This document shows positions 62,929-64,000 of a DNA stretch of 64,000 nucleotides, piece by piece (position 1 is the stretch's first letter; each line of letters begins with the position of its first letter). Made by a program: the position numbers and the translations under genes. Source of the DNA: CAWAWP01 sp963841205 (GTDB lineage Bacteria; Chloroflexota; Ktedonobacteria; Ktedonobacterales; JADMIN01); the NCBI GenBank assembly GCA_963841205.1, contig CAWJCH010000003.1, positions 124,001-188,000 on the forward strand. Reading direction: 5' to 3'. The notes beneath the pieces are model-generated. The model searched no databases, was not told the origin of the DNA, and worked only from the letters and a program-made list of their open reading frames with translations.

Positions 62929-64000
62929 GTGACTCAGTCGGTTGTGCGGCCCCAGTCTGTAGAGCCCCAGTTTGTGCGCTTCAGCCCGGAGGTTGAGCGC
63001 GCCGATCCGAACTTCGAGCAGGCGCTCCAGACGGTCGTCGAGCGTACCAAGCAGTATATAGAGGGGTCAGTCGAAGCGGAGGGCATCGGGCAGGCGGTGC
63101 GTGACGCCCACGCCAAGGGCTATGGGCTTGTCCGCGGTGAGGTGGAGATCCTAGGCCAGTTGCCACCTGAGTACGCGCAGGGTATCTACGCCACGCCGGG
63201 CCGCCACGAGGCGCTGATCCGCTTCTCAAACGGCAGCCCGCATACCGGAGCGGATGCGCGCATGGGCAATGCCGTCGGCATGGGGCTGAAGCTCTTTGGC
63301 ATCGCTGGCCCAACGCTGCTTGAAGACGAGTCGGACAGCGGCACCTTCGACTATGCCATGATCAACCACCCCATCTTCTTCGTCAACACCGTCGAACACT
63401 ACGTGTTCATTCAGCAACTGTTCCTGCAGGCGGGCGCGGCACCGCCTGCCAACGAGACGCCGGCTATGGCGAAGGCGCGTTTCCACCGGTATCTCTACAA
63501 CTATCTAACCGGCATGGGCACGCTCCCGCCCGAAGAGTGGGCCTGGGAGGAGTTAGGCGCCTTCCTCTCATTTCGCCAGCTCACGCCCATCAACCTCCTG
63601 CTCTCGACCTACTGGACTATGGGCGCCATGCGCCACGGCGACTACATCGCCAAGGTGCGTGTCGCGCCGGTACAGACCGACGCCGAGCAGGTGGTGCGGC
63701 GCATCCTGGATCCCACGGCTGCCGCGGAGGTCTTCCGTCCCGCGCTCGTGGCAGAGCTGGGCGAGCGCCCCTACGAGTTCGACCTGCAGGTGCAGCTCTG
63801 CGTGGATTTGGAGCGCATGCCGGTCGAGGACGTGACGGTGGAGTGGCCCGAGGAGCTCTCGCCGTTCGTAACCGTCGCCAAGCTGCGCTTGCCTCGGCAG
63901 GACATCGGGGGCGAGGACAATCTGGAGAAGATGGACGCCGTCTCGCTGACGCCCTGGCGCGCCACCGAGGCCCACCGCCCGCTGGGCAACATCATGCGGG
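62929..64000 (+). CDS. Catalase family protein, C-terminus beyond the window
   Basis: 357 codons are visible and the frame is open at the end. GTG start with GAGAGGATC upstream. The catalase-like fold appears as ALIRFSNGSP with GMGLKLFGIAG, FDYAMINHPIFFVNTVEHYV and the closing AKLRLPRQDIG and LTPWRATEAHRPLGNIMR. The distal His/Asn and the proximal Tyr of true catalases cannot all be placed, and the family includes many proteins without catalase activity. It follows the Dyp peroxidase in the same direction, in line with a peroxide-handling cluster. Confidence 0.75.
   Translation, partial: MTQSVVRPQSVEPQFVRFSPEVERADPNFEQALQTVVERTKQYIEGSVEAEGIGQAVRDAHAKGYGLVRGEVEILGQLPPEYAQGIYATPGRHEALIRFSNGSPHTGADARMGNAVGMGLKLFGIAGPTLLEDESDSGTFDYAMINHPIFFVNTVEHYVFIQQLFLQAGAAPPANETPAMAKARFHRYLYNYLTGMGTLPPEEWAWEELGAFLSFRQLTPINLLLSTYWTMGAMRHGDYIAKVRVAPVQTDAEQVVRRILDPTAAAEVFRPALVAELGERPYEFDLQVQLCVDLERMPVEDVTVEWPEELSPFVTVAKLRLPRQDIGGEDNLEKMDAVSLTPWRATEAHRPLGNIMR

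Overview
The window is high-GC bacterial DNA with short intergenic gaps and clear Shine-Dalgarno sites, and it is cut open at both ends: it starts inside a patatin-like gene and ends inside a catalase-family gene. The gene content suggests a Chloroflexota bacterium (Thermomicrobia or Ktedonobacteria-like). The pointers are a queuosine-salvage (DUF2419/Qng1) protein of the kind known from Sphaerobacter, a TIGR00300 LOR/SDH enzyme, DUF6194, a COG4280 membrane protein and a fused alpha/beta E1 dehydrogenase. This placement rests on family recognition only.

Layout. 0-11.9 kb is mostly intact housekeeping and accessory metabolism: patatin, an amidohydrolase, the TIGR00300 enzyme, a TetR-DUF1772-DUF2269 operon, an ArsR-CDF metal-efflux operon with a visible promoter and operator, a histidine phosphatase, a second TetR and FabF. 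12-19 kb is peppered with transposable elements. It holds two ~242-bp IS200/IS605-like elements that lack TnpB, an IS630 element and a broken IS4/IS5-type transposase, around a three-gene COG4280 membrane operon and a GH3 glycosidase. 19.4-21.8 kb carries a three-PAS histidine kinase.

22.1-26.5 kb is a decaying phage- or plasmid-like island: a primase-helicase, a small helix-turn-helix protein, an XRE repressor with a large inverted-repeat operator, small ORFs, twin palindromes and a MITE. Three of its genes carry single-base frameshifts, while most neighbouring metabolic genes are intact, which favours real decay over general sequencing error. Next comes a degenerate ParA/MinD-like protein facing a membrane-anchored P-loop ATPase with ten TPRs. 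30-42.9 kb is a mixed block (hydrolases, GNAT, cytochrome P450, DUF998, CBS-zinc ribbon, Qng1, DUF6194, small proteins, a candidate sRNA). 43.2-44.4 kb is a second IS630 element whose terminal repeats match the MITE at 25.2 kb. 44.5-50.4 kb holds DinB, a YcaQ-like DNA glycosylase, a VOC protein, the E1 dehydrogenase with a good sigma-70 promoter, and a lactonase-like MBL protein.

50.7-59 kb is rearranged. Two DsrE N-terminal fragments bracket a large FtsX-type ABC permease. They are followed by a histidine kinase split at a C7 run and then a solo Cas1-like protein that lacks the usual N-terminal domain but carries a zinc ribbon and a helix-turn-helix. No cas2 and no CRISPR array were seen. 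This Cas1 derivative is the best candidate for something undescribed. 59.4-64 kb ends the window with a BASS-family transporter, a conserved 185-aa protein, a Dyp-type peroxidase and a catalase-family protein, a probable peroxide/heme-oxidation cluster.
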